A stretch of 64,000 nt of DNA from Breviolum minutum Mf 1.05b.01 (Eukaryota > Sar > Dinophyceae > Suessiales > Symbiodiniaceae), in the NCBI GenBank assembly GCA_000507305.1, contig DF240852.1, positions 85,091-149,090 of the forward strand. Reading direction: 5' to 3'. The notes below the pieces were generated by a model. That model saw only the letters and a program-made list of their open reading frames with translations. It searched no databases and was not told the DNA's origin. Positions 41,314-51,314 of this stretch are shown in pieces. Made by a program: the position numbers and the translations under genes. Every line of letters begins with the position of its first letter. Position 1 is the first letter of the stretch.

Positions 41314-41440
41314 CATCATCTGGATATTGAAACGTTTCAATGAAAAACAACGCGACGAGCCCAAGGAGTCCCATCCGACGGCCTAAACCAACGATTTGGA
41401 AGAGCCATGTCGCACCATTTAGGAGCGCCAAGGCCGAGGC
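41314..41440. CDS. Coding-like segment, strand undecided
   Basis: Minus: CGGAAG|G acceptor and GATGATG|GTATCA donor enclose ASALALLNGATWLFQIVGLG RRMGLLGLVALFFIETFQYP DD, membrane-like. Plus: ILKRFNEKQRDEPKESHPTA* is also strongly biased. Confidence 0.33.
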
Positions 41441-41466
41441 CTTCCGACAGGGAACTTTTTCATGGT

Positions 41467-41467
41467 T

Positions 41468-41521
<54 letters not shown>

Positions 41522-41522
41522 G
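41467..41522 (+). repeat. (AAC)n microsatellite
   Basis: About 18 units with one ATC. Confidence 0.95.
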
Positions 41523-41880
41523 TGGCCAAGATTTGGTACCTGGTATATTAAAATTACTGTATGTCATGCATATTAAGATAGTTGAGCATATATAAGTACA
41601 CATATTATGCCACATATTGCATACTGCAAATATATTGCGTATGTTGAGGAATTCGGACCCCAAAAAACCTACCCAAAAGACCTCCTGAGCAGGTACTTGG
41701 AAGACTAGTGTGTAATCAAGTGTATATATTTCTATCTTTACACGTGATGAAGGGTGATGGGTGGTGATAACCTACAACCATTTTAGACGAAACCAAACGA
41801 ATCATTCATGGTCGAAAGCAGCGACCCGAGAAGATCTGGGATAGTAACGCTCGTGCAAAAGCACAAAACTAGCATGGCAT
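41523..41880. other. No supported gene
   Basis: AT-rich; nothing recognised. Confidence 0.4.
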
Positions 41881-41980
41881 TACCCATCGGATCCATGTAT
41901 GGTATACCTAGCCTGCATTTGGTTGATTTTTATGGTACTGTAAATGTAGGGGTATATACCAGTCCCATGGATCCTATGGG
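41881..41980 (+). mobile_element. Repeat I copy
   Basis: ACCCATCGGATCCATGTATG left, CCAGTCCCATGGATCCTATG right. Confidence 0.6.
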
Positions 41981-42528
41981 TTTGAAAAACCACCATCTTC
42001 AACAGGAAATACGTCTACAAATGATTCATGTTCCATTGGTCCATTGCTATCTTCCATGCACCAAACCGAGAAAGGAGGAAAGTACGAACCATGGGAAAGT
42101 CTCTCCTTTTACACTTCTATTGAAGGCGATCCTAGTTTCTTCAAGAAATGAACAAAAAGGTAACAAGTTTGAATAATCAATGATATACAATAATATATAT
42201 CATGAATAATCCCAGGTTTATAAAAACGTTGACTGTGATGGAGCCGGAGCCATTACGAGTATACCTAAATATACCTAAGGACTCTAAGACATATGGAGGG
42301 TGGGGGTCGTCATGTCCGAATTCTGAAATCCTCATCCCAAACCTTCAAGTCAAGTTGGACTGCCAAAGTCACGGGCTTCAAACATGTGGAACCAACGAGG
42401 ATCAATCAACCCCAACTTTTCAAACCGCCCCGGGGTATGGACACATCATCCGATGTTTTTTCACCAGTGCCAAAAAAAAAACGGAGCTTTTTAAAAAGGG
42501 CATCCAAAAAAAAACACTCAAATAGGTA
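41981..42528. other. No firm gene
   Basis: Two plus frames at 42202-42544 are open (HVRILKSSSQTFKSSWTAKV and others) without splice support. Confidence 0.3.
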
Positions 42529-42631
42529 TACTCCCGAACAGTAACATGTACCCTAAAAATGTTTGTTTGGAATAGGAATTGCCTTTCAACTATAGGGGAC
42601 TTTGGTGTCCAGCCGTTCGTTGTCGGGGGTG
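42529..42631 (+). mobile_element. MITE-F-like copy
   Basis: TA|CTCCCGAACAGTAACATG left, CCGTTCGTTGTCGGGGGTG right. Confidence 0.5.
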
Positions 42632-42700
42632 TCAATAAATCTTGCTTGAATATCCAAGTATATCATCTATGAGGTTTATATCTATGAGGTCTTCTCTATT

Positions 42701-42805
42701 CTAATTGAATGACCTAATTTTGTCCATCACACCTTTATATAAGTCTTTTATTTTTTCCCGCACCTCGTGCTCCATTGAAAGAATGCTCTTCACATGCTGC
42801 GCTGC
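42701..42805 (-). CDS. C-terminal exon of minus-strand gene
   Basis: TCTTCGCTACCTTGAAG|G acceptor then exactly 34 codons and TAG: AAQHVKSILSMEHEVREKIK, DLYKGVMDKIRSFN. Charged, strongly helical; the plus strand is closed here. No Met at the start, so ORF scans miss it. Family unknown; could be a coiled-coil tail. Confidence 0.65.
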   Translation of the reverse strand, partial: AAQHVKSILSMEHEVREKIKDLYKGVMDKIRSFN

Positions 42806-43118
42806 CTTCAAGGTAGCGAAGACGCATGAAACAAAAACCAATTAGATTGGCGTGGTAGTTTGCACCCCTGAAATTTGGCATGGATACCCCAAAGTTCCCC
42901 CTAAAAAAATAGGCCTATATATCATATATATGTAATGTGTTACATGGACAACTCGTGTTCTTTGAAACCCATGTTTGGGGCATCCCATCTGAAGTTTCCA
43001 GTGTGGACAAGAGGGTGGGCCCGCCCAGCTTCTAAGCTATAGGAGAAGTTGCCCAATTGACCAACGACCAACGACCAATAAGCTGTCATTCCTGGTCATA
43101 ACATAGGAATATAGGATA
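42806..43118. other. No supported gene
   Basis: Probably intron of the minus-strand gene. GACCAAC is repeated at 43059-43077. Confidence 0.35.
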
Positions 43119-43212
43119 TACCCTCCAGGGGATTAACATATCCCACCTGGGGAAAAGGAAAATCATCTTCAAAATGCCATTTTTGGGGGATATGTTAGTT
43201 CCCTGGAGGATA
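43119..43212 (+). mobile_element. MITE-D copy, intact
   Basis: TATA|CCCTCCAGGGGATTAACATA to TATGTTAGTTCCCTGGAGGA|TATA. Confidence 0.78.
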
Positions 43213-43220
43213 TATTTATC

Positions 43221-43323
43221 TACCCTCTGGTAAACTAACATAGCTGGCTGGCTCATCCCCAGTTTCAATTGGAACTACATCTTCCAAGGGACCATTGTTC
43301 ATTGATCTCTTTACCGGAGCGTT
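43221..43323 (+). mobile_element. MITE-E copy
   Basis: TA|CCCTCTGGTAAACTAACATA left, TCTTTACCGGAGCG right, 8 bp after the D copy. Confidence 0.65.
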
Positions 43324-43327
43324 GTTG

Positions 43328-43418
43328 CTGGTTTGAACCGATTTGAAAATCATTATCCGAATTGAATCATCTCCTCAGGTAGAGGTGAAAATGAAAAATG
43401 GTTCAAACCACCAACTGG
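43328..43418 (+). mobile_element. MITE-A copy, subfamily
   Basis: CTGGTTTGAACCGATTTG left, GGTTCAAACCACCAACTGG right, directly after the E copy. Confidence 0.6.
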
Positions 43419-43622
43419 TTTATGTACGTTTGCCACTTCAAAAGTCCAATATTGAAAACAAACGAGAAAAATCCACCACATAGATGTAAAAACACCGGAA
43501 CCTTTTGTTTGCTTTGCTTGAGACTATGGGTTTAAGAGGTCCAAACAAAAAACAACATCTTTGCCTTGTTACCTATACTCGCTCAAATCTTGGACACGGG
43601 ACCAACTCTTCCGGCTTCTTAG

Positions 43623-43736
43623 TTGGGCAAACCTGTCGTCCAAGGTCCGAATTCCTCGGACACAATGATCGCATGTAAATTAAATGTGATTTATCTGCAA
43701 CAAAAAGATCTGAGGAGTGAAAAACTAAAATTCCAG
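43623..43736 (+). CDS. Candidate exon
   Basis: Acceptor CTCTTCCGGCTTCTTAG, donor TTCCAG|GTTTTT, exactly 38 codons: LGKPVVQGPNSSDTMIACKL, NVIYLQQKDLRSEKLKFQ. Phase 0. A minus frame (KSHLIYMRSLCPRNSDLGRQ after TTTTTGTTGCAG) overlaps and would be phase-compatible with the 42805 exon; I prefer plus on codon style. Confidence 0.47.
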
Positions 43737-43860
43737 GTTTTTTTGGGATGTAAAACTCAAACTCTTTAATGTTGGCTCACCAATTACATTCGTGATTTAT
43801 TGGATGGGAAGCTTGGCAGATCTCAAGGCGTTTCCTCTGGGTGCCAGGTGTGGTTAATAA

Positions 43861-43959
43861 CTAGTTGGTGGTTTCAACCCCTTTGAAAAATATTAGTCAA
43901 AATGGGAATCTTCCCCAGGTAGTGGTGAAAATGAAAAAATATTTGAAACCACCATCTAG
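43861..43959 (+). mobile_element. MITE-A copy, intact
   Basis: CTAGTTGGTGGTTTCAACCC to TTTGAAACCACCATCTAG, ATAA on both sides. Very similar to the 31082 copy. Confidence 0.8.
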
Positions 43960-44560
43960 ATAACCTCTGATGTTTTGGCCTCATCGAAAGGGCTGGCTTG
44001 CAAGCTCACGTCCATGTAGGCATTCCTGGAGGATTGAAATGTTGAAATGTACCCCAAGAAAATCGGCTCCAGGAATCGGTCAGAAGCTTTAAAGAAATGG
44101 TGAGGTATAACACGTTCTGTACTTAAATGCGGCTACTGATGATATCCATATCATCTTTTTTTGTGACTCGATTCATAATTTACCGCAAACTCATACATAT
44201 ATGCAAATATATCACTAGAAACTAGAGTGCAATTATGCGTATATGTATATATATATATATATCCTGTACATTTGTGACTGCTACCAATAATCCAACAATA
44301 ACGATATTGCTCCTTGTGGGCCCAATTTGAATTCACGACATTTCTTGGTTCCTCTGCCAACGCCCCTCAAACCCGGTTGGTCAAAACCGCTCCTGTTCAG
44401 CAGCATGAGAAACCTGCCACAACGGTGAAGTACTAAAGTTCCATTTGGGGGTATGGGTAGCTTGCTTTTGCTTCTCCTTTGAAACTGTTTCATCTCAAAG
44501 TTCAACTTCTGGTTCCGGGCACTATTGCTGCTATTTTGTTGGGGGGAAGTCAGGTTTGAG
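43960..44560. other. Possible coding near 44300-44436, strand undecided
   Basis: Plus: QTRLVKTAPVQQHEKPATTV KY*. Minus: FLMLLNRSGFDQPGLR after TTGTGGCAG. Also a (TA)n at 44243-44262. Confidence 0.3.
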
Positions 44561-44865
44561 AAAGCTTTTTCCTTGCCTCGGAAATTTTGTTGGAGGGAGC
44601 TACAAGTAGTAAACTGGTGAGTGGTGAAAAATACGCCTTAGCAATTGAGCTAAACCACGAAACGACCGGAAAAACGGACAACTGGCGGCTTCAGCTGTTA
44701 AGCCAACTACAAGCTACCCAGTTTCACATCCTTTCACCGGCTCAAAAAAATCCAAGTTCCCAGCCCGCAAAAGGGCGGGAAAGTTTCAACCGGAAGCACG
44801 AACCGCATGTTTCAACCGTTCACAACTCTTTCGAAATATTTCACCCCATTAAAAAAAAACAACAG
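44561..44865 (+). CDS. Exon of plus-strand gene, 101 codons
   Basis: GGTTTGAG acceptor, AACAACAG|GTAATG donor, two bases then SFFLASEILLEGATSSKLVS, GEKYALAIELNHETTGKTDN, WRLQLLSQLQATQFHILSPA and on to HPIKKKQQ. More than 65% purine-first codons. The longest clean exon in the window. Phase 0 exit fits 45010. Family not recognised. Confidence 0.55.
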
Positions 44866-45009
44866 GTAATGACACTGTCAAACCATGGTTTTAGTTCACC
44901 TACTAAAACCCCACCTTAAAATGGTACCTGTTTTTGTTCGATTCCACCACGGAAAAAATCTTCGATGCATTTTTTCGGCCAATTCCCGGCGCCTCTTGTA
45001 GCAACCAAG

Positions 45010-45108
45010 GCAGCTATCACAGCAACCACCCAGCATGTAGCCCACCGGATTGTACTGCCGTGGCGTTTGGCGTTTGGCATGGCGTGGGATGGGAATCGGT
45101 TGAAATAA
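45010..45108 (+). CDS. Candidate C-terminal exon
   Basis: GTAGCAACCAAG|G acceptor, 32 codons and TAA: AAITATTQHVAHRIVLPWRL AFGMAWDGNRLK. In phase with the 44865 donor across a 144-bp intron. The frame is open upstream to 44921, so the acceptor is not certain. Confidence 0.45.
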   Translation, partial: AAITATTQHVAHRIVLPWRLAFGMAWDGNRLK

Positions 45109-45630
45109 ATGGCAGCCGGTTTTTTTTTAGACCGCGGGCCTCGGCTAAAGGGAGAAAGGCTGCAAGAATCAAAAGCTTTTAGAAACAGACAAAAGGTGAT
45201 TTGTTCATAGGTAATGTCAACCTCGAATGCGCTTGTATATACCTTTTCTATATATATATATAATCCCCCTATACTATCTTTGAATCACTGGTTGGTGCTC
45301 AACCCCCCTCACCTTTCGCACCGCTTGGTAGATCCTAATTTTTAGCACCAACAGCCCAGGCAACCATAGAGTCACAACTTGATCCGTCTTAGTTCGATGT
45401 TTAACTGTTTGGATGGTTACCTATAGATGCCACCGCTGCTGAAGTTTAACACCTAATCTCCTCACTGGGGACCCAGGGTTCATGTGGTGAGAATTCATGG
45501 TGCTTGAGGTTTCTGTAGCCTCCTAATGCAATTTTTGGCTATCGTTGGTGACCGGTGGGACTTTGGGTTTGGGAATTCGGAATGCAAACATTACAATCCC
45601 ACCATTTGGTCGTGATTATTTTGGGGGTAG
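45109..45630. other. No supported gene
   Basis: (TA)n at 45249-45263; nothing else. Confidence 0.4.
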
Positions 45631-45761
45631 GTTCGGAATCGTTCCTCTTGTCAATCTGGGATGATCAGCTAGATGAATATCACGAACTTCGTCCAAGGTT
45701 TTTGCAGAAATACGCAAAGCCACTCCCTACCATGGTGAAGTACGCCACTTGTCAGGCGTGA
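45631..45761 (+). CDS. Candidate C-terminal exon
   Basis: TTTTGGGGGTAG acceptor, two bases, SESFLLSIWDDQLDEYHELR PRFLQKYAKPLPTMVKYATC QA and TGA. CAG|GCGTGA at 45755 could be a GC donor instead. A minus frame from 45992 (DVFHEHHLDFLLRSLWGD) is open nearby but less convincing. Confidence 0.5.
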
Positions 45762-46101
45762 ACTCTGGCAATCGCACCCCAAATCTCCCCACAAACTTCG
45801 CAATAGGAAATCCAAGTGGTGTTCATGGAAGACATCCTGCACTTGTGAGGTATAAATCCTGGCTTGTAAATAACTATTGGAATCAACTACCAACTGACTC
45901 GCAATTTGTGCAAGAGTCCCATGAATAGGGCACATTTTATAGAAATCATATACATCAACAAGTTGGAATTGATGCTCCAAATTATGGAACAACCTTCCGC
46001 CAAGGTGGAATCAACCACCCAGCTGTCTGGTTTAAAAAAATAAAATCAAATTAATGTGTAATAGTAATAACAATAATAATCATCCTCATCATCATCATCA
46101 C
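45762..46101. other. No firm gene
   Basis: Minus frame noted in the previous entry; AATAATAATCATC low complexity at 46068-46100. Confidence 0.3.
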
Positions 46102-46154
46102 CATTAGCCATTAGCCATTAGCCATTAGCCATTAGCCATTAGCCATTAGCCATT
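46102..46154 (+). repeat. (CATTAGC)7 minisatellite
   Basis: Seven perfect 7-bp units. Confidence 0.95.
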
Positions 46155-46288
46155 CTCATTAAAATATATCCATCAAAAATCTCAACCAACAAAAAAAACC
46201 GTGGCAAAAAATGCACCAACTTCAACCAACCAACAACATCCATCAAAACCTTGTAACTTGTACAACCGTTTTGGCACCTCATTGTGAG

Positions 46289-46404
46289 TCGCCGCCAGGA
46301 TCCATCCCAAGGTCAGTCGAAAAGGCATGGACTTGGTCAAGGATGGCCGCCGTCCGTTGGCCCGTTTAGCGGGACTCAACGGGAGGTCCGGAGGTCGGGG
46401 TTGC
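46289..46404 (+). CDS. Candidate exon
   Basis: CATTGTGAG acceptor, TTGC|GTAAAA donor; two bases and 38 codons: AARIHPKVSRKGMDLVKDGR RPLARLAGLNGRSGGRGC. Basic, strong bias. The minus frame (RRPSLTKSMPFRLTLGWILA) is open too. Confidence 0.48.
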
Positions 46405-46448
46405 GTAAAAGGTTGGTTCGTTGGAAGTTGGAGGATTCTCTTTTAGTG

Positions 46449-46451
46449 TTT

Positions 46452-46540
<89 letters not shown>
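46449..46540 (+). repeat. (TTG)n microsatellite
   Basis: About 31 uninterrupted units. Confidence 0.97.
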
Positions 46541-46838
46541 GATTTTTTGCGAAAGGGGGATTTGTTTTATTGTTTGAAGATATATTGATGAATGTTTTGG
46601 ACTTGGGAGCTCTTTTATTGTTTTTGTTTCCCCATGTTGAAGATGATTGATTATTTTCGAGATGTTTTTCGAAGAAGGTGAAAAGTAGCTAGCTGGATGT
46701 TTTTTGCCGCACCTCTATATGGATCGATTTGGGATTTCGATTTTTCAAGGGGCCCTTTACTAGTGTTGTGGACCGGTGCTGCCAGGTTGATGCTTTTCAT
46801 GGAGGGGGAGAGATGATGTCTTATTGTTTTCTTCTTAT

Positions 46839-46936
46839 CTAGTTGGTGGTTTCAACCCATCTGAAAAATATTAGTCAACATGGGAATCTTCCCCAGGTAA
46901 GGGTGAAAATAAAAAATGTTTGAAACCACCACCTAG
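46839..46936 (+). mobile_element. MITE-A copy, intact
   Basis: CTAGTTGGTGGTTTCAACCC to TTTGAAACCACCACCTAG, TTAT on both sides. Confidence 0.8.
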
Positions 46937-47373
46937 TTATTCATTCACTGAGGATTTGGAATTCTGTCAAAAAATGGCGCAAGATTTTGGTGGAAGATGG
47001 GCCATACATCAACGGGTCAACGAATTTCTGGGCTTCTGGCGAGAACTAATTTCAAGCCGCCACCAATAAGACCTGGTGGAAGCAAGCACGGCGTAGATTA
47101 TGAGAGTTGGTCCCTGGTAGAGACTGAAATGTTCTTTTTTTGATTTTTGCATTTTTTTGTCATTTATTTTGTATTTCTATTTCTCATGTGCCAAAGAAGA
47201 TTGGACACAACTCCCAATGGAGCTTGTGGTTGATATAAGCCTAAGCTACCTTTAGGACGGCTTAAGCCGCATGTATTTTTGACATCTCAAAAGAATTGAA
47301 CTAAAAACAAGGAAACGGAAAATCGCAAAACAGTAATTACCACACACACAATCATAAACATAAACTAACCACC
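46937..47373. other. No supported gene
   Basis: Nothing recognised. Confidence 0.4.
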
Positions 47374-47458
47374 TACTGTTGATGGAAAAAATCCAAACAT
47401 GGAATAAACAAACAACCTCAACTGTTCTTTCTGCTGGATATATGATCCATCAACAGTA
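47374..47458 (+). mobile_element. MITE-B copy
   Basis: TA|CTGTTGATGGAAAAAATCC left, ATATGATCCATCAACAG|TA right. 8 bp before an A element. Confidence 0.68.
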
Positions 47459-47466
47459 GCAACATG

Positions 47467-47692
47467 CTAGTTGGTGGTTTCAACCCAATTTGAAAAATAT
47501 GCTCGTCGAATTGGATCATTTCCCCAAGTAGGGGGGGAAAATAACAAATATTTGAAAGCACCAGTCATGTGGATCGCACCGTGCTGGTGCCGTGACTCGC
47601 AAGCAAAGTATTGTTTCACTTGTCCTAGGAGCACTACATGGGATTGCAACATGATACGCAAAACCACAACGCGACAACTCAAAACCACCTAG
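47467..47692 (+). mobile_element. Enlarged MITE-A carrying extra DNA
   Basis: CTAGTTGGTGGTTTCAACCC left and ACTCAAAACCACCTAG right with CATG duplicated outside. The normal body reaches TTTGAAAGCACCAG at about 47565, after which about 120 bp of GC-richer unrelated DNA precedes the outer right end. Confidence 0.6.
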
Positions 47693-48390
47693 CATGGAAG
47701 TTTCGAGCGAAACTTCACCTTCACCCAATGAGATGATATGACCTCGTTGGATGTTGCCAAGTTGCTTCCCAAATGATATCGAGCACCGACCCAACCGGCC
47801 CTGACAGAAGTGAACATGGGCTTCTAGGTGTGAGGTTTAGGATTTTCCAGGTGAATTGTTCATATATACATCAAAGTGGGTTTCAAATTTCAACCATTTT
47901 TGGAATAAACTTGAAATATTCATGGAGGTTTGATTTTTACTTGGCAGTTTTTGTTCGATGACTTTGGTGGTAATAGATTCTGAGCCTGTCTCCCATGTAT
48001 TGGTTTCTGGCATTTTCTGGCATCTAACCAAACTATTTTTTTTCCTCCTGCACCTGCTGGCAATTACAAACCAAGTTGTTGTACAATGGGGATGTTACAA
48101 TCAAATCTTGTGCGGCAGATGGAAGGCGACGTCAGTAACGAAGAACCGATTCTTGCACCAGCTGCATCTTGCTTGTATAGGAGGCGGAGTTTTGCACAGA
48201 CATTGCGTTGATTTTTTGTCCCAAATGTATTGATGGCATCTAACCAAACTATTTACAGTACCATAAATTGCTATTCGGTATATACCTTGTTGGACTCACG
48301 TCCCATCCACTTTCATCCGGATGTTTTCGTCCACCGTTTTGCGTTGAGAATCTCACCAAAACTGACCCCGAAAAAATCCCACCAATTCTT
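47693..48390. other. No firm gene
   Basis: Overlapping weak frames only. CATCTAACCAAACTATT occurs at 48021 and 48238. Confidence 0.3.
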
Positions 48391-48511
48391 ACCCTCCCTG
48401 AAACCAACAGCAAAGGCACCTGAAAATAGGCCCTTGGACGCCCCAAAAGGAAAGTCTATAGTATTCCAACCATCCATTTTCAGGGGCGAGCTGTTAGGTT
48501 TGGGGATTGTA
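48391..48511 (+). mobile_element. MITE-C copy
   Basis: TA|CCCTCCCTGAAACCAACAG left, GAGCTGTTAGGTTTGGGGATTG|TA right. Confidence 0.65.
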
Positions 48512-48761
48512 CCTATTAGCGCCGATGCCAGCAGGCACCAATAGTTCATTTGTTCAAAACAAAACATCATCACACAACCATCAAAAATTACTGCCACTTT
48601 TTTCCACCAAAAAAGGACCCACCAAATATCAAAAAATGAAACCGTAAACATATCCCCATTTCAAAAAAAGGTAAAATATTTGGGTCCCAAAACACTGCTT
48701 CACAGTGGATCATTTTTGGGCGGTTCTTGGCTCGGCCCGCTTCTACGTGAGTGATGGCTTT

Positions 48762-48826
48762 GCCCCTGAAAATTGATGCTTGGAAGATGATAACGGCGTT
48801 GGACCCTATTTTTGGGGGGCATGCCG
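48762..48826 (+). mobile_element. MITE-N copy, partial
   Basis: GCCCCTGAAAATTGATGCTT-GGAAGATG then a diverged right end. Confidence 0.4.
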
Positions 48827-49033
48827 CCATCGTCTTTTTCAGGTTATATCTAAATCTTAGATTTGCTTATTGGGTGGTTGGAACAGATTAAAAAGCATTC
48901 CCTAAATGATAGTTTGATGGTGATGAATCCCATGGTACAATCCGTCAAAAGAGTCACAAACAAATCCAAGATTCACAATAATAAGATCATTTCAAGTATA
49001 TAGAGATATTTAAGATATATACCTGTCCCAAAG
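48827..49033. other. No supported gene
   Basis: Nothing recognised. Confidence 0.35.
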
Positions 49034-49147
49034 CTTCGGGAAATTCTGGAACCCATCTATTTTCATCCCCAGAGCTCCCACCTAAAGACTGATAATGTCG
49101 GAGCTGCACCAGTGCCACGAATACCACCAGAGAAATACCACATCTGA
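49034..49147. CDS. Coding segment, strand undecided
   Basis: Plus: CTGTCCCAAAG acceptor, 37 codons and TGA, LREILEPIYFHPQSSHLKTD NVGAAPVPRIPPEKYHI. Minus (49148 to 49023): GATCAG|G acceptor, CAG|GTATAT donor, exactly 42 codons, VRCGISLVVFVALVQLRHYQ SLGGSSGDENRWVPEFPEAL GQ, with a membrane segment. Codon statistics tie. Confidence 0.42.
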
Positions 49148-50028
49148 CCTGATCGAAATCACCGGATCCAGACCCCAGACATGAGCCATGTCTATGTGGC
49201 GTTTTTTTTAGTTGGAAACGGGGAAAGTTATAATATCTATATATTTTGGCAACCAATGTTGGTTTTGGGTGACATATATGTTGTGCTGATTATGGAATGT
49301 GTTTTTTTAGCTGTTTTTAGATGCTTTAGTTTCATGGTGTGTGCACTGCTCAGAAAAATCATCCCGGCCATGGATGATGAGGGGAACCCACTGACCTCGT
49401 AAACGGCAATCAGCTGAAAAAGGATGAAAAGGGGAAACCTAATTTGATGTGGATACGCAATATTGCATATATTGCCTTATGTCACGTGAAATATCTACCC
49501 TGTTTTGACGATGCTGGGGTCCTTTAGCTCCTGATGTAGTAGGAATATACATCATCCCTCGCTCCTTAGCTCCTCCAATATCGTAGGGGTGACTGAGTTT
49601 TCCAACTGATTCTGTCGGTTCGGGAAGCTTAAACAATTTGGACCCGTCTACACTAAGTCAAGATGCGCCTTTTCAACTTGTTATCATGTTCTACCGACAG
49701 CAAAAGATGCCATTTGCGCAGATAAGCATTCGCTTGTAGATGGTTTGGACCAACGGAGAAAGGAAACGTAAAAACAACAACGATTCTGGAGTAGGTGCAC
49801 CCTGCACCCTGTTCAAGATTTCTCTAAAAATTAAATAGTGACAAAATCACACTCTATTTAACTATACAAACCTTGGAGATTCAACATGGCACTTGTTTTG
49901 AGGAGCCACAACATCAAAGCATTGTGTTCTGCTATCATCACATCAATTCATATCATACATTTCTATTGATATCTACTTGACAAGACGTTTCTCCCTTGCT
50001 GACGTTTCTCCCTTGCTCCCTTTCAAAG
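49148..50028. other. No firm gene
   Basis: A plus frame ending LLRKIIPAMDDEGNPLTS* at 49402 is plausible but unsupported. GACGTTTCTCCCTTGCT is tandemly repeated at 49984-50017. Confidence 0.3.
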
Positions 50029-50220
50029 GGGTGACCGTATCTATCCCATCAAACTGCTGACTTCCCGGACTGGTATAGACCTGAACAAAGTGGGTCCAGG
50101 CGGTAATCACACCTGGCACACATTGGAGAAGTACAACTCGCGAGTCCTTTTCGTTCGGAGATGTTACCCCCTGAATCCCATGATCATTGTGATAATTTTG
50201 ACCCTGAATTGGCCTTTATG
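50029..50220 (+). CDS. Exon of plus-strand gene
   Basis: Excellent signals: CTTGCTCCCTTTCAAAG|G acceptor and TTTATG|GTAAGT donor. One base, 63 codons, two bases: GDRIYPIKLLTSRTGIDLNK, VGPGGNHTWHTLEKYNSRVL, FVRRCYPLNPMIIVIILTLN WPL. Strong RNY pattern and a hydrophobic end that may be a membrane segment. It has no early Met, so an ATG-based scan sees nothing. Family not recognised. Confidence 0.7.
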
Positions 50221-50475
50221 GTAAGTACCTGGATTCTGGGTTGGAATGAATTGAGTGTCTCATCTTGAATATGGCCAACAAATCAAGTACAGTATATGAC
50301 TTTATTTTGTGAATGATTCTTTCCCCTTGCCTTGAACATTGGCCTATGTTCATGAAGGCTTTTCGGTAACAACATGCACATCCCTACCAGTACTGAACTG
50401 GCTTAATGTCCAACACCTGTACTTTAGACCACAGCACAACAGCATGACTTTCTGTAAGGCCTTCCCCTTCCAAAG

Positions 50476-50712
50476 ATGGCCAACATTATGTTCCTGGGAT
50501 CTCCCCAGAAAAACTCTGCCACACAACAACGGCAAAATCAGCCAATCGTTGGTTTCCCTGGGTTCTGGTTGTTTCTGGCCCAAAAAAAAGGCATCCCTTT
50601 CATAGCAAAGTCTCTTAGGATAACTGGACCGGGTTATCGGCGGCCTTGTACCCAAATGCCCATACAAATGGTGCCAAAGAGACACCTTGGGACCGGAAGT
50701 CGAGAAACATGA
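50476..50712 (+). CDS. Candidate C-terminal exon
   Basis: GGCCTTCCCCTTCCAAAG acceptor, then MANIMFLGSPQKNSATQQRQ, NQPIVGFPGFWLFLAQKKGI, PFIAKSLRITGPGYRRPCTQ, MPIQMVPKRHLGTGSRET and TGA. 78 codons with strong bias. The phase of 50220 requires another exon between. Basic tail. Confidence 0.55.
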   Translation: MANIMFLGSPQKNSATQQRQNQPIVGFPGFWLFLAQKKGIPFIAKSLRITGPGYRRPCTQMPIQMVPKRHLGTGSRET

Positions 50713-50822
50713 ACTTCTGTGACCCCATCCTATTCAAGTGCTATTGGATGTGGGGAATTCTCCCCAAGAATGGTTAATTGATGTTACGTGAGTATCAGGA
50801 ACCTACAAAATCTTTTTGAGGT

Positions 50823-50925
50823 ACTGTTGTAAATTGAAAGAAATCTTGCACCACCTGGGGATGGAACCCTGTAAATAGTGGGATAAACTATCTATCCCAA
50901 CTGATTCAAGGGCTTCAAAATAGCT
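50823..50925 (+). mobile_element. MITE-B copy, degenerate
   Basis: CTGTTGTAAATTGAAAGAAATC at the left, core CCTGTAAATAGTGGGATAAAC; right end eroded. Confidence 0.45.
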
Positions 50926-51314
50926 CCCCCCCTTTGCAGGAGGGAGCGAAAAAAGAAAGAAAAAAAAACTTTATTGCCTGTTCCCTAAATGTCCTAAGCT
51001 AGGCCTCCAAGCAAAAAGGAGATAAAATACTTTAAGGATTGGGGATTTATAAGGATATGTGGGGATAGATATAAAGATAAGGCTATATGATAAAATAGTA
51101 TTTATATAAAAATGAAGATATATAAGACTGTAAGCATATACAAAAGGACTACCACAGACTCATCCGCTCATTTGAAAAACCTCTGAGGCAAGGCTTCCTG
51201 GAAAAACAAACATGAAAGTGTTTAAGATTCCCTACTAGGAAAGCAAAAATCCTGGTGGTGACTACTACTGGATGGGGGGTAGGTCCAAACTATATCCTTT
51301 AACCCCCTTTCCAG
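50926..51314. other. No supported gene
   Basis: Purine-rich GAAAAAAGAAAGAAAAAAAA at 50947; nothing else. Confidence 0.4.

Noticed and set aside
46284..46577. 97-codon frame with polyleucine
   Set aside because: The leucine run is the TTG microsatellite; only 46289-46404 is kept as exon.
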